Source: Ureibacillus thermosphaericus (GTDB lineage: Bacteria; Bacillota; Bacilli; Bacillales_A; Planococcaceae). From it: 55,477 bases of DNA. Position 1 is the stretch's first letter. Every line of letters begins with the position of its first letter. Made by a program: the position numbers and the translations under genes. The notes under the pieces are model-generated. The model did no database searches. It worked only from the letters and a program-made list of their open reading frames with translations, and was not told the origin of the DNA. Shown here piece after piece: positions 17,521 to 28,022 of the stretch. The DNA is taken from positions 1 to 55,477 of the forward strand of contig NZ_JAAXPW010000021.1 of the NCBI RefSeq assembly GCF_012396605.1, in the 5' to 3' direction.

Positions 17521-18819
17521 TTACTCTTCTGCTGTTGTTGCATACATGGAATCTACTTTTTTTGGACCAATCATATTAAATATGATGTTTAACATAATCG
17601 CTGATAATGAACCGCAAACAATTCCATTAGACGTTAAAATGGATAGACTACCTGGCAATACTTCAAAAATATTTGGTACAAATGCAACACCTGCACCAAG
17701 GGCTACAGAAATTGCGACAATCATCGTGTTTTCTGGTGATTTCAAAATTTCAGGTGCAAGCATTGTAATACCTTGCGTCAATACCATTCCAAACATTGCA
17801 AGCATAGCTCCACCTAGTACAGCTGTTGGAATAATTGTTGTTAGTGCTGCGATTTTTGGTAAAAAGCCTAAAGCAACGAGCATTACCCCAGTAATAATGA
17901 TGACTTTTCGATCTTTTACCCCTGTCATTTTAATTAATCCAACATTTTGTGAAAACGTTGTATATGGAAATGCATTAAAGATTCCACCAATGATTGAAGC
18001 CAATCCTTCTGATCGATAGCCGCGTGCCAAATCACTTGCTGAAATTGACTTTTTCTCAATATCACCTAATGCAAAATAGACACCACTCGATTCTACTAAC
18101 GAAACCATCGCAACAAGCGTCATTGTAAGGATTGAAGCCAAGTCGAAGGTTGGCGTTCCAAAATAAAATGGTTGTACCATATGGAACCATCCTGCTTCTA
18201 ATACAGGCGAAAAATCAACTTTCCCCATAAAAATACCTATAATTGTTCCGAACACTAAGCCTAATAATATGGAGATGGAACGAATAAAGCCTGTTGTAAA
18301 TCTATAAATCAATAAGATCATTATGAGAGTAACTAACGCTAATGTGAGGTTGGAAGCCGAAGCAAAATCTGGTGCTCCCTGTCCTCCGCCCATGTTATTC
18401 ATGGCAACTGGAACTAATGAAATTGCGATAATTGTAACAACAGAACCTGTCACAACAGGAGGGAAAAATTTTACTAACTTTCCGAATACTCCTGATATGA
18501 GAATAATAATAAATCCAGAAGCAATAATAGCTCCATAAATCGCACCGATACCTTTACTCTGGCCAATTGAAATAATCGGAAATACCGCAGTAAATGTACA
18601 TCCTAATACGACAGGCAAACCAATTCCGAAAGCTTTCCCCCTCATTACCTGTAACAAGGTAGCGACGCCACACATCATAATATCAATTGCCACTAAATAC
18701 GTTAGCTGCTGCTCATCAAACCCTAATGAACTCCCAATAATTAACGGTACTAAAATAGCTCCAGCATACATCGCTAATAAATGCTGTATACCTAGGGTAA
18801 TTGCTTTTCCATTCGTCAT
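17521..18819 (-). CDS. pbuX: xanthine permease (NCS2 family)
   Basis: 432 aa from the ATG at 18819, about 10 bases after GGAGG; the B. subtilis protein has 438 residues. It is a proton symporter for xanthine in the cytoplasmic membrane with about 14 helices. NCS2 features include LGIQHLLAMYAGAILVPLIIG at the N-terminus, the motif-1 region SVVESSGVYFALG-like (here SLVESSGVYFALGD) and NAFPYTTFSQNVGLI. It lies 37 bases downstream of xpt in the same operon, under the guanine riboswitch and probably PurR. Confidence 0.93.
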   Translation of the reverse strand: MTNGKAITLGIQHLLAMYAGAILVPLIIGSSLGFDEQQLTYLVAIDIMMCGVATLLQVMRGKAFGIGLPVVLGCTFTAVFPIISIGQSKGIGAIYGAIIASGFIIILISGVFGKLVKFFPPVVTGSVVTIIAISLVPVAMNNMGGGQGAPDFASASNLTLALVTLIMILLIYRFTTGFIRSISILLGLVFGTIIGIFMGKVDFSPVLEAGWFHMVQPFYFGTPTFDLASILTMTLVAMVSLVESSGVYFALGDIEKKSISASDLARGYRSEGLASIIGGIFNAFPYTTFSQNVGLIKMTGVKDRKVIIITGVMLVALGFLPKIAALTTIIPTAVLGGAMLAMFGMVLTQGITMLAPEILKSPENTMIVAISVALGAGVAFVPNIFEVLPGSLSILTSNGIVCGSLSAIMLNIIFNMIGPKKVDSMYATTAEE

Positions 18820-18856
18820 GAAATCATGTTCCTCCTCGAAATAATTAAACAATCAA

Positions 18857-19444
<588 letters not shown>

Positions 19445-19463
19445 TCATCATTCCTTTAATAAA

Positions 19464-19505
19464 AAAACTCGAAAGACCTTTCCTATGAGGAATAAGCCTT
19501 TCGAG
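19464..19505 (-). terminator. riboswitch expression-platform terminator
   Basis: On the minus strand CTCGAAAG (19498-19505) pairs with CTTTCGAG (19468-19475), enclosing a further TTCCTCATAGGAA stem, then seven T. It lies between the aptamer and xpt. Confidence 0.88.
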
Positions 19506-19565
19506 TATATCGAAAGCACATAGACTTGTGCATATGTACTAACATCCGACAAATCTAGACAATCC

Positions 19566-19635
19566 CCTCATAGTCGACTTATTTACGGTAAGTCGGTAGA
19601 AACTTGCGAGCCATATTCCCGCGATTATATGAGTG
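19566..19635 (-). ncRNA. guanine riboswitch aptamer (purine class)
   Basis: Minus-strand sequence contains the conserved blocks TATAATC, GGAATATGGC, AGTTTCTACC, CCGTAAAT and GACTATGAG in the right order. P1 is formed by CTCATA with TATGAG. The discriminating pyrimidine in GACTATG is C, which selects guanine over adenine. It controls xpt-pbuX by premature termination. Confidence 0.95.
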
Positions 19636-19660
19636 TGGTATTTATTTTTGAATGTTTATT

Positions 19661-19689
19661 ATTATAAACACGTCATATGTCGAATGCAA
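19661..19689 (-). promoter_or_regulatory. SigA promoter of xpt-pbuX
   Basis: On the minus strand: -35 TTGCAT (19684-19689), 17-base spacer, perfect -10 TATAAT (19661-19666). Transcription would begin about 20 bases before the riboswitch P1 stem. Confidence 0.85.
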
Positions 19690-19797
19690 GATATTTCTTT
19701 AAAAAAACACATGTATTATTCGGAAATCGGTGAAATTTCAACTAATGAGCAGATGAATTGTTCGCATTTTCTGTTTTTTCTAAACTATCACAAAAAA

Positions 19798-20490
19798 CTA
19801 TTTCAATAGGCGGCCAATTACTTCTTTTACAGTTCCAAACGCTGCTCCTTCTTTGCCAAAGTAAGACATATTACGGCATGCAATAACTTTGACATTCTCA
19901 CCGTTTTCGAGGGGATATTCTGCAATAACTCCTAATTTTTCAAGTTCTTGTACAGTACCTGTCTCAAACGTTTCTACTTTATGAATCAAACGTTCTTGAT
20001 AAATTTCTCGAAATTCATCAAACGCTTTAGAACCTTGAATGATGATAATTTCTGGTGAAAATTCATTCAGCACTTTTTCAAACAACTGTTTTCCCGAGAG
20101 ATATAGTAAATGATTTTCTTTTTTCATTTGCTTAAACTGTTTATAATCCTTTGCAAGAAGACAATTTACATTCGTCAAAACAACGTTTTCATTAAATTCT
20201 TTTTTCATCCATTGTGCAAAATTCAAGCTACCTTTATATTCCCGAGAAGCTGCAATGATTTCAAGTCCGTTTAATTGTTCAAACAATTCTCCATCAACGA
20301 GTGAATCAGCATACATTTTTATATCATTTAAATCAAAATAAGCTAGTGATTCCGGATATAAACCGACTAAAAATACTCTCGATTTATAAGGGTTCCCATC
20401 CACTTGAAATGGCCGATATTGAATATCGTCAGAATGCCCATCCACAACCCATTCGTATATTTTTCTGAAAAAACCCACGGAGACCGTCAT
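19798..20490 (-). CDS. uncharacterised protein, possible uracil-DNA glycosylase-like fold
   Basis: 230 aa if the ATG at 20490 is used, which has AAAGGA 8 bases upstream; the ATG three codons earlier abuts that site. Features: VFLVGLYPESLAYF near residue 40, a central NVVLTNVNCLLAKD, then EIIIIQGSKAFDEF and CRNMSYFGKEGAAFG at the C-terminus. The order (short glycine/proline loop, Asn-containing strand, late hydrophobic strand ending in Gly-Ser) recalls the UDG superfamily, but I cannot identify catalytic residues with certainty. Single gene, function unknown. Confidence 0.55.
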   Translation of the reverse strand: MTVSVGFFRKIYEWVVDGHSDDIQYRPFQVDGNPYKSRVFLVGLYPESLAYFDLNDIKMYADSLVDGELFEQLNGLEIIAASREYKGSLNFAQWMKKEFNENVVLTNVNCLLAKDYKQFKQMKKENHLLYLSGKQLFEKVLNEFSPEIIIIQGSKAFDEFREIYQERLIHKVETFETGTVQELEKLGVIAEYPLENGENVKVIACRNMSYFGKEGAAFGTVKEVIGRLLK

Positions 20491-20614
20491 TTTACTCATC
20501 CTTTACCAGTCTTTTGATCTTTTTCACTTGATTAGACAGAAAAACCCTTAAAACTTTCCATTTTTCCCATTATAACAACAGATTTAGCCTCTTATATATC
20601 CTTTTGTTGTTGGC

Positions 20615-22060
20615 TTACTTTTTCTCTACATCTAAATTACATTCCTCAAGCGGAATCAATTTTGTTTTGTGTTTAATCTTATACCCTAACCAAAAGATGA
20701 TAAACAAAGGAATTCCGATGTACGAAACCGCAATTCCATACAAATCGATTGTTCCGATAAAAGCCGTATAATTTTGCCCAATAATGACGATTAAACATAA
20801 AGTTAATGCAAACAGTGACCCAAATGGATATAAAGGTGATTTGTAAGGTAAATCATTTAAGTCTCTTCCTTGTTTAATATATGCTTTTCGGAATCGATAA
20901 TGGCTAATGGCAATACCAACCCAAGCAATAAAACCTGATAACCCAGATGCATTTAATAGCCACATATAAACTATTCCATCCCCAAAGAAGGAAGATAGAA
21001 AGGCTAAACAACCTACTGCAAGAGTTGCAAGTAAGGCATAAATTGGTACACCTCGACGATTTAGTTTGGCAAAAATCTTCGGAGCTTTTCCGTCTACAGC
21101 CAATTGCCATAACATACGTGAAGAAGCATATAAACCTGAATTCCCAGCTGAAAGCATAGCAGTTAAAATGATGGCATTCATCACAGAAGCAGCAAAGGCA
21201 ATCCCTAATTTATCGAATACTAAAGTAAATGGTGATACCGCTACATCTTCTGATAATAGTCGTGGGTCTGTATAAGGAATTAATAATCCAATTGCAAGAA
21301 TGGCTAATATATAGAATAGTAATATACGCCAAAATACCGAACGTACAGCTTTCGGTATATTTTTCCCAGGATCTTCAGTCTCTCCAGCTGTAATTCCTAA
21401 CAATTCTGTTCCTTGGAAAGAAAATCCCGCAGCTAAAAAGATTCCGAATATCGCTAGAAAACCACCATTAAACGGAGCCTCATCTATAAAGAAATTTGTT
21501 AAACCGACTGGCTCTCCACCAATAATGCCAAAAATCATTAAGAAGGAAGTAATAATAAAGATGATCACTGTGGCTACTTTAATCATGGCAAACCAATATT
21601 CACTTTCGCCATACATATTGACTGATAATATGTTAAAAGTTAATACGACTACAATGAAAAGGATTGTCCACAAAGCTGATGAACTATTAGGGAACCAGAA
21701 TTTCATAATTAAATTTACAGCTGAAATTTCTGCAGCAATTGTAATTGCCCAGTTGTACCAGTAGTTCCACCCCATTGCAAATCCAAAGGCAGGATCCACA
21801 AATTTTGTTGCATATGTACTAAATGAACCTGAAGAAGGCATGTAGGCAGCCATTTCCCCTAAACTTGTCATTAAAAAATAAACCATGAACCCGATTAAGG
21901 CATACGCTACTAAAGCTCCCCCTGGCCCTGCTTGGGCAACGGATGCTCCACTGGCTAGAAACAACCCTGTTCCAATGGTTCCTCCTAAACTAATCATTGT
22001 AATATGCCTACTTTTCAATCCTCGTCTCAGTTGTCTATCATTTTCAATCTCTTTTCCCAT
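20615..22060 (-). CDS. lysP: lysine-specific permease
   Basis: 481 aa, ATG after AAAGGAGA. It is a 12-helix APC-superfamily amino acid permease. Agreement with E. coli LysP is very high through whole blocks: LKSRHITMISLGGTIGTGLF, GLMVYFLMTSLGE-like, GWNYWYNWAITIA, GFSFQGTELLGITAGE, LSAGNSGLYASSRML and WLLNASGLSGFIAW. It would import lysine with protons. The 200-base divergent region shared with the next MFS gene is too short for, and does not contain, a recognisable lysine riboswitch. Confidence 0.9.
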   Translation of the reverse strand: MGKEIENDRQLRRGLKSRHITMISLGGTIGTGLFLASGASVAQAGPGGALVAYALIGFMVYFLMTSLGEMAAYMPSSGSFSTYATKFVDPAFGFAMGWNYWYNWAITIAAEISAVNLIMKFWFPNSSSALWTILFIVVVLTFNILSVNMYGESEYWFAMIKVATVIIFIITSFLMIFGIIGGEPVGLTNFFIDEAPFNGGFLAIFGIFLAAGFSFQGTELLGITAGETEDPGKNIPKAVRSVFWRILLFYILAILAIGLLIPYTDPRLLSEDVAVSPFTLVFDKLGIAFAASVMNAIILTAMLSAGNSGLYASSRMLWQLAVDGKAPKIFAKLNRRGVPIYALLATLAVGCLAFLSSFFGDGIVYMWLLNASGLSGFIAWVGIAISHYRFRKAYIKQGRDLNDLPYKSPLYPFGSLFALTLCLIVIIGQNYTAFIGTIDLYGIAVSYIGIPLFIIFWLGYKIKHKTKLIPLEECNLDVEKK

Positions 22061-22258
22061 GATATATCTCCTTTTAACTCCATTTCCTCTATTCTTACAT
22101 TATTTCCTTTTGAAAAAAATTTTTTAGTTATTATTGAAAAAGCATTCTCCTACCAAAATTTACAATTGAAAGGTATTATTATTCTTGTATCCGTTCAAGA
22201 AGGCACTTTATTAATATAACACTATTTTGGTTATTTTGAATTATTGGAGGTCTTTTTT

Positions 22259-23458
22259 ATGAAGATAGAACAAGAAAGTTCTGTTAATAAACTCCATTTT
22301 ACTTTTGCAACCTTTATTTTTTTCATAGCCATCATCTTTTTTGCTACGACCGTAAGAACTCCGATAACGGGAGTTGGGTCTATCATCTCCTATATTCGAG
22401 AGGATTTACGCATTTCCAATACTTTAGCAGGATTTTTAACGACGATTCCGCTTCTTGCTTTTGCTATTGTTTCTCCCTTCGCACCAAAGATTTCACGTAA
22501 ATTAAGCATGGAATATACCTTGTTCTACTCATTGATTCTTTTAACAATCGGAATTATTTTGAGATCAGCCGGAAATATCCCCTTACTTATTATCGGTACG
22601 ATATTAATAGGTGTTGCTATTTCTTTTGGAAATGTATTGTTCCCGAGTTTTTTTAAAGCAAAATATCCATATCATGTCGGATTGTTAATGGGAATATATA
22701 CTGTATCAATGAACATCTCCGCCGCAGCATCTCTCGCTTTTAGCCAACCTATTGCGGAACATGCTGGGTGGCAAGGTGCTCTTGGATGTACTGTTATTTT
22801 CGGTTTGCTTACAATGATTGCTTGGATTCCCATTCTGCGCAGTGAGCACGTTGAACAAGGCAAAACAGAAAAAGAGGCCAAATTGGGGAACAGAATTTGG
22901 AAATCCCCTCTCGCATGGGCAATTGCAATTGCGATGGGAATGCAGTCTTTATTGTTTTACTGCTCCACTGCTTGGATACCAGAAATCTTAGTATCACAAG
23001 GTTTCAGTTTAGATAAAGCTGGTTTAATGGCATCTGTTTTTCAGCTCTCACAAATGCCCATGACATTTTTTGTTCCAATACTAGCTGAAAAATTATCATC
23101 TCAGCAGCCAATTGTCTATTTCTTTACTCTATGCTATCTCATCGGTTTTAGTGGTCTATTATTCCAATGGACAGATGCCATACTCATCTGGATGATGCTT
23201 TTAGGACTTGCGGCAGGTGCTTCCTTTGGGCTTGTTTTAATGCTTTTTACATTGCGTACCAGAAACGCTTATGAAGCATCTGAAATTTCTGGATTTGCTC
23301 AGTCTTTTGGTTATTTAATTGCTGCAGTTGGCCCCGTTTTGTTCGGATTCATTCAAGAAATAACAGGTAGCTGGACAGTGCCGAATATTCTGTTTATTGC
23401 AACTTCTATAATTTTATTTATATTTTCCTTCATCAGTTCAAAAAAACGTTATATTTAA
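22259..23458 (+). CDS. CynX/NimT-family MFS transporter
   Basis: 399 aa from the ATG at 22259, 8 bases after TGGAGG. Twelve predicted helices. The opening (RTPITGVGSIISYIREDL, then SNTLAGFLTTIPLLAFA) is typical of the CynX/NimT cyanate/2-nitroimidazole transporter group, to which Bacillus YycB belongs. The substrate cannot be read from sequence, and no cyanase or nitroreductase gene is nearby. Divergent from lysP. Confidence 0.8.
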   Translation: MKIEQESSVNKLHFTFATFIFFIAIIFFATTVRTPITGVGSIISYIREDLRISNTLAGFLTTIPLLAFAIVSPFAPKISRKLSMEYTLFYSLILLTIGIILRSAGNIPLLIIGTILIGVAISFGNVLFPSFFKAKYPYHVGLLMGIYTVSMNISAAASLAFSQPIAEHAGWQGALGCTVIFGLLTMIAWIPILRSEHVEQGKTEKEAKLGNRIWKSPLAWAIAIAMGMQSLLFYCSTAWIPEILVSQGFSLDKAGLMASVFQLSQMPMTFFVPILAEKLSSQQPIVYFFTLCYLIGFSGLLFQWTDAILIWMMLLGLAAGASFGLVLMLFTLRTRNAYEASEISGFAQSFGYLIAAVGPVLFGFIQEITGSWTVPNILFIATSIILFIFSFISSKKRYI

Positions 23459-23529
23459 CAAACACAAACATACGTACCCTTTTTTATGATACTATATAGG
23501 TTGAGAATTGCAGTAAGGGGTTAAGACTG

Positions 23530-24084
23530 TTGGCAAAGAGAACTAAAAAGAAAAATCGATTTACTCGTGCATTGTTTAGGCTTCTGCTTATATTCGTAGG
23601 TTGCATCGGGTGGTACTTTACAAGAACTTGGAAAGGTACACTGATTTCATTAGGAATTTTTTTATTCACTGCTTTCCTTATAAAATTATGGTGGAAAACA
23701 AGAGGCTTTTTTCGCCTTCGAAAAGCCGGTATTAAGCAAATAGATGAAATGACAGGCGAAGAATTTGAAGAGTTTTTAGGCATGCTTTTTAAAAAACGTG
23801 GCTTTAAGGTAACGTATACAAAGACCTCTGGTGATTATGGCGCTGACCTCATTTTACAGGACCGAGAAAATACGATTGCCGTTCAGGCAAAAAGATATTC
23901 CGGAAGTGTAGGTGTAAAAGCAGTCCAAGAAGTAATCGGTGCTTTAAAAATGTACGATGCAACAGAAGCTTGGGTTATTACAAACAGTTATTATACAAAA
24001 CAAGCACAAAAATTAGCAGAATCAAACGATGTATATTTAATCGATCGCGATGAATTGATTGAAATCATTTTAGATTCAAAATAA
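23530..24084 (+). CDS. membrane-anchored Mrr-like restriction endonuclease-fold protein
   Basis: 184 aa with a TTG start 9 bases after AAGGGG. Two hydrophobic helices at about residues 15-30 and 37-53 are followed by a basic linker and a PD-(D/E)xK Mrr_cat domain from residue 70: EMTGEEFEEFLGMLF, then the catalytic core GDYGADLIL and AVQAKRY (D, then Q-x-K). An ordinary Mrr domain recognises modified DNA; membrane-tethered versions are common in Firmicutes and their role is unknown. No methylase or specificity gene lies beside it, so it is probably not part of a restriction-modification pair. Confidence 0.82.
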   Translation: MAKRTKKKNRFTRALFRLLLIFVGCIGWYFTRTWKGTLISLGIFLFTAFLIKLWWKTRGFFRLRKAGIKQIDEMTGEEFEEFLGMLFKKRGFKVTYTKTSGDYGADLILQDRENTIAVQAKRYSGSVGVKAVQEVIGALKMYDATEAWVITNSYYTKQAQKLAESNDVYLIDRDELIEIILDSK

Positions 24085-24087
24085 AGA

Positions 24088-24124
24088 GAGTGCATCATCT
24101 TCTTGATGACGCACTCCTTTTCTT
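24088..24124. terminator. terminator between converging mrr-like and SLC13 genes
   Basis: GAGTGC (24088-24093) pairs with GCACTC (24111-24116), extended inward by ATCATC/GATGA with one mismatch, then a T-run on the plus strand. Confidence 0.78.
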
Positions 24125-25967
24125 ATAATGGAAATATAAAAGGAATAACAAACATCATCACAATAAGCATAATCAATTGTAACGGTATTCCGATTTTTAA
24201 AAAATCCGTAAATGTATAGCCTCCCACAGTTAACACTAATGAATTCGTTGGTGAAGCAATTGGTGTCGCAAAAGCCATTCCACTTGCAGCGGCAACTGCA
24301 ATCATAAATGTATATGGGTTTGCATCCATCGTCAAAGCGGCATTCATTGCAATTGGAGCAAACAAAACAGCAGTAGCAGTATTACTAATAAATTGTCCGA
24401 ATACAATGGTCAGTAGATAAACCCCTACTAATACACCAAAAGAGCCAAAACCACCTAATACATGTATAATGCCATCTGCTAACAGCGTCATTCCACCGGT
24501 TTTTTCTAACGCTGTCGCCATCGGTAACATTGCCGCTACTAATACGATACTCTCAAAATTCATTTGATCATAAGCATCATCTACATTCCGTAAACAACCA
24601 GTAATAATCATTAACACTGCTCCAATTAATACACAAATTACCGCATCGAACACTTCAAAAACCATTAATGCAACCATAAAGAGTAAAATGGCAGCTGCTA
24701 TTTTGGCTTTTCCTGTTGCTGCAATGTGTCCAGCCATTTCTTTTGGTTGTCCAACTACTACTACATCTTGCGTTTCCTTGGATAAAAATTCAATCGCATC
24801 CCAAGTTCCTTGAACTAAAATTGCATCACCAAAACGAAGCCTTTGAGAAGCAATGTTCTCTGTGAAATATTCTCCTTTTCGATTAATTCCAATTATATTT
24901 ACATCGTATTTTTCCCTAAATCCAATTTCACCAACTTTTTTTCCAATCAGTCTTGAATGTGGAGTTAATAATACTTCCGCTACACCAATATCTTTTGAAA
25001 CTAATTCATTCGATTCCTCTCGATCAAATTCACGAACTACCAAACCACAATCTTTTACAAAGTGATATACATCTTCTTGCTCCCCTTGAACATATAATAC
25101 ATCTCGAGCATGGATAATAGATCTAGGCCCTGCTACCATTTGATGAGGATAGGAAAATACTTTTGGTCCTTCTGTATGTTTCAGTATTTTCATCACATAT
25201 ACATTGAATGTCGAAGGCAATTTCAATTCAGCAAGGCTCTTCCCTACAATTTTTGAATTCATTGGAACGTAAACTTTAAATAATTTATCGTTTAGATGAT
25301 ACTCTTCTACAATCTTCTCCGGAGACAACTGATAAGCGTTATTTGAACTAATTCCTTTGTTTTTATTTGGTAGCAGCTTATTTCGCACGAATACTAAATA
25401 AAGGATCACCACTACCGCTGCAATCATCCCAATTGGTGTAATGGCGAAAAAACCCAACTTGTCAAATCCATAATCCACAAGAGTCTGGCTAACAATCAAG
25501 TTTGGAGGTGATGCAATGAGCGTCATTAGGCCGGACATGCTGGCCATATAAGATAGTGGCAATAAATACTTAGATGGACTTACTTGAATACTTAATGCAA
25601 TACTTACTACAATCGGCATCATTAATGCCACCGTACCTGTATTACTCATAAAAGCACCGACAACCGCAACAATGAGAAGAAGTAATACAAACAATTTTAA
25701 TTCACTATTTCCAGACCACTTCAATAACAATCTTCCTGCCATACCACTTAATCCAGTTCGCATTAATCCTGTTCCGATTATAAATAACCCCGCAATCATG
25801 ATGACAACTGAATTAGAAAACCCTTCCAACGCCTCTTGTGGTGTAAGGATTCCCAAAGTGACAAACGCAAGTAGCGCCATGATAGCAATTAAATCTCCCC
25901 GAAAACGATTTAATATAAACAGGAATATTGTTACTACTAAAAGGGTAAAGGTAATTATCAATTGCAT
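24123..25967 (-). CDS. SLC13/DASS-family permease with two TrkA-C domains
   Basis: 614 aa, ATG after AAGGAG. The transmembrane halves (residues about 1-200 and 420-614) are of the divalent-anion:Na+ symporter type, with NSVVIMIAGLFIIG, SNTGTVALMMPIV and the repeated FISNTATAVLFAPIA near the C-terminus. Between them are two RCK_C (TrkA-C) domains, at about 215-300 and 310-395, ending VYVMKI and VNIIGINRKGE. This architecture is common among bacterial dicarboxylate, sulfate or citrate-type transporters. The substrate is unknown; the TrkA-C pair suggests ligand-gated regulation. Confidence 0.85.
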   Translation of the reverse strand: MQLIITFTLLVVTIFLFILNRFRGDLIAIMALLAFVTLGILTPQEALEGFSNSVVIMIAGLFIIGTGLMRTGLSGMAGRLLLKWSGNSELKLFVLLLLIVAVVGAFMSNTGTVALMMPIVVSIALSIQVSPSKYLLPLSYMASMSGLMTLIASPPNLIVSQTLVDYGFDKLGFFAITPIGMIAAVVVILYLVFVRNKLLPNKNKGISSNNAYQLSPEKIVEEYHLNDKLFKVYVPMNSKIVGKSLAELKLPSTFNVYVMKILKHTEGPKVFSYPHQMVAGPRSIIHARDVLYVQGEQEDVYHFVKDCGLVVREFDREESNELVSKDIGVAEVLLTPHSRLIGKKVGEIGFREKYDVNIIGINRKGEYFTENIASQRLRFGDAILVQGTWDAIEFLSKETQDVVVVGQPKEMAGHIAATGKAKIAAAILLFMVALMVFEVFDAVICVLIGAVLMIITGCLRNVDDAYDQMNFESIVLVAAMLPMATALEKTGGMTLLADGIIHVLGGFGSFGVLVGVYLLTIVFGQFISNTATAVLFAPIAMNAALTMDANPYTFMIAVAAASGMAFATPIASPTNSLVLTVGGYTFTDFLKIGIPLQLIMLIVMMFVIPFIFPL

Positions 25968-26241
25968 AAGAATACTCCTTAATCACATACCGTACATTTT
26001 TATATTGAATCAACCACACAATAGTTCATTGTACTGCAATAAATATCTTTTTTCACTGGAACACAATAATTTTTCATTTAGATTTATTCATTATCAATTA
26101 TTTTGTCATGTATAGAATCAATACAACCATTTTTAGCTTCATTTTTTCTCTTTCACTTTTTTACTATGTTTTGTTACATTCAAGTAATTGAAGGAATTCA
26201 ATTCAGATTAGAATATTTACCTCTTTATAAATTATTTCTAA
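25968..26241. other. intergenic, no gene seen
   Basis: Divergent region between the SLC13 permease and katA, very AT-rich. It should contain both promoters. Besides the katA elements listed separately I see nothing definite. Confidence 0.4.
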
Positions 26242-26256
26242 AAATAATTATTCTAA
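26242..26256 (+). promoter_or_regulatory. candidate PerR box upstream of katA
   Basis: AAATAATTATTCTAA agrees with the PerR consensus TTATAATNATTATAA at 11 of 14 defined positions. It lies about 75 bases before the catalase start. PerR control of katA is established in Bacillus; this site is a prediction. Confidence 0.4.
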
Positions 26257-26281
26257 TTTAGTAGAAATTTTTATTTAGATT

Positions 26282-26290
26282 TGTTATAGT
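26282..26290 (+). promoter_or_regulatory. extended -10 promoter of katA
   Basis: TGTTATAGT, an extended -10 (TG-N-TATAGT), 25 bases before the Shine-Dalgarno. The -35 is poor, as expected for an extended -10 promoter. Confidence 0.5.
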
Positions 26291-26329
26291 TAATACATAA
26301 GCGAAGAACAATTTAGGAGGTACAATGAT

Positions 26330-27832
26330 ATGACTAATATTAACGATAAACGCCAACTCTTTACAAAAGCAAATGGTGCACCCGTTGTGAACAACCACGA
26401 TTCTATGACAGCAGGCAAACGTGGACCTGTCTTATTACAAGATGTTTGGTTAATTGAAAAACTTGCGAACTTCAACCGTGAAGTAATTCCAGAACGCCGT
26501 ATGCACGCAAAAGGTTCAGGGGCACATGGTACATTTACAGTAACGCATGACATTACAAAATACACGAAAGCAAAAATGTTCTCACAAGTTGGGAAAAAAA
26601 CCCCATTATTCATTCGCTTCTCTACAGTTGCTGGTGAACGTGGTGCAGCTGATGCAGAGCGCGATATCCGCGGTTTCGCAATCAAATTCTATACTGAAGA
26701 AGGAAACTGGGACTTAGTTGGTAATAACACACCTGTATTCTTTTTCCGCGATCCATTGCACTTCATCGATTTAAACCACGTAGTAAAACGCGATCCTCGT
26801 ACAAATATGCACAATGCTAATAGCAATTGGGATTTCTGGACACTGCTTCCTGAATCATTACACCAAGTGACAATTACAATGTCCGACCGCGGAATCCCTG
26901 CAAGCTACCGCAACATGCATGGATTCGGTTCTCATACTTACAGCTTTATTAATGAAGATAACGAACGAGTTTGGGTTAAATTCCATTTCATAACACAACA
27001 AGGGATTAAAAACTTAACAGATCAAGAAGCAGCTGAATTAATCGGTAAAGACCGTGAATCTCATCAACGCGACCTTTACAATGCAATTGAAAATGGTGAC
27101 TATCCAAAATGGAAAATGTACATCCAAGTAATGACTGAAGAACAAGCAAAAGAAATGCCTTACAATCCATTCGACTTAACAAAAGTATGGTACAAAAAAG
27201 ATTTCCCTCTCATTCCAGTTGGTGAAATCGAATTAAATCGAAATCCAGATAACTACTTTGCAGATGTAGAACAAGCTGCATTCTCACCATCAAACATCGT
27301 ACCTGGTATCGGTTATTCACCAGACCGCATGTTACAAGCTCGTATTTTTGCATACGCGGATGCACAACGTTACCGTTTAGGAGTAAACCATTATTTACTT
27401 CCTATTAACGCTCCAAAATGTCCATTCCGCACATTCCACCGCGATGGTGCAATGCGCTTTGATGGCAACTTAGGAAGCACGCTGAGCTACGAACCAAACA
27501 GCTACGGCGAATGGCAACATCATCCTGAATTGAAAGAGCCACCTTTAGCTCTTGAGGGAGATGCAGATATTTATGATTTCCGCGAAGATGACAATAACTA
27601 TTTCGAACAACCTGGAAAACTGTTCCGCATCATGACTGCAGAAGAACAACAACGACTCTTTGAAAATACGGCTCGCGCTATGGAAGGAGTAGAAGAACAT
27701 ATTAAACGCCGCCATATTTTACACTGCTACTTAGCAGACCCTGCTTATGGTGAAGGCGTTGCAAAAGCACTTGGTTTATCATTAGATGGAATGGATTTAA
27801 CAAATCCATATAAAGATTCTGTCAAAAAATAA
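26330..27832 (+). CDS. katA: vegetative-type catalase
   Basis: 500 aa from the ATG at 26330, 9 bases after AGGAGG. A tiny upstream ATG-ATA-TGA overlaps the start by one base and could modulate initiation. It is a small-subunit haem catalase decomposing hydrogen peroxide. Landmarks: distal histidine in [31 protein letters not shown], asparagine in [12 protein letters not shown], and the proximal haem tyrosine in [14 protein letters not shown]. Length is normal. Codon use is better optimised (CGC, GCA, TTC rich) than in the neighbours, which suggests high expression. Likely PerR-regulated. Confidence 0.96.
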   Translation: MTNINDKRQLFTKANGAPVVNNHDSMTAGKRGPVLLQDVWLIEKLANFNREVIPERRMHAKGSGAHGTFTVTHDITKYTKAKMFSQVGKKTPLFIRFSTVAGERGAADAERDIRGFAIKFYTEEGNWDLVGNNTPVFFFRDPLHFIDLNHVVKRDPRTNMHNANSNWDFWTLLPESLHQVTITMSDRGIPASYRNMHGFGSHTYSFINEDNERVWVKFHFITQQGIKNLTDQEAAELIGKDRESHQRDLYNAIENGDYPKWKMYIQVMTEEQAKEMPYNPFDLTKVWYKKDFPLIPVGEIELNRNPDNYFADVEQAAFSPSNIVPGIGYSPDRMLQARIFAYADAQRYRLGVNHYLLPINAPKCPFRTFHRDGAMRFDGNLGSTLSYEPNSYGEWQHHPELKEPPLALEGDADIYDFREDDNNYFEQPGKLFRIMTAEEQQRLFENTARAMEGVEEHIKRRHILHCYLADPAYGEGVAKALGLSLDGMDLTNPYKDSVKK

Positions 27833-27907
27833 TTAATTATACTGTTCAAATAACCTATTTCAAATCGCTTACAAATGAATCTATCAATCTACTAATCATT
27901 GATAAAA

Positions 27908-27948
27908 AATCCTACCTTACCATCATCGGCAAGGTAGGATTTATTTTT
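27908..27948. terminator. bidirectional terminator katA / AEC carrier
   Basis: The 11-bp stem AATCCTACCTT (27908-27918) / AAGGTAGGATT (27931-27941) is followed by TATTTTTG on plus and a T-run on minus. Confidence 0.85.
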
Positions 27949-28022
27949 GTCATCACTATCCTGAAATCCTGAAATTGATTTAACACTTTGGGGTAGTTAA
28001 GACCTTTTATTAAGCTTTCTTT

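Noticed and set aside
17495-18019. 174-codon plus-strand frame antisense to pbuX
   Set aside because: It is the complement of a well-supported permease gene and begins inside the bidirectional terminator.
22061-22258. Possible lysine riboswitch before lysP
   Set aside because: The region is short, shared with a divergent promoter, and none of the conserved lysine riboswitch blocks are visible.
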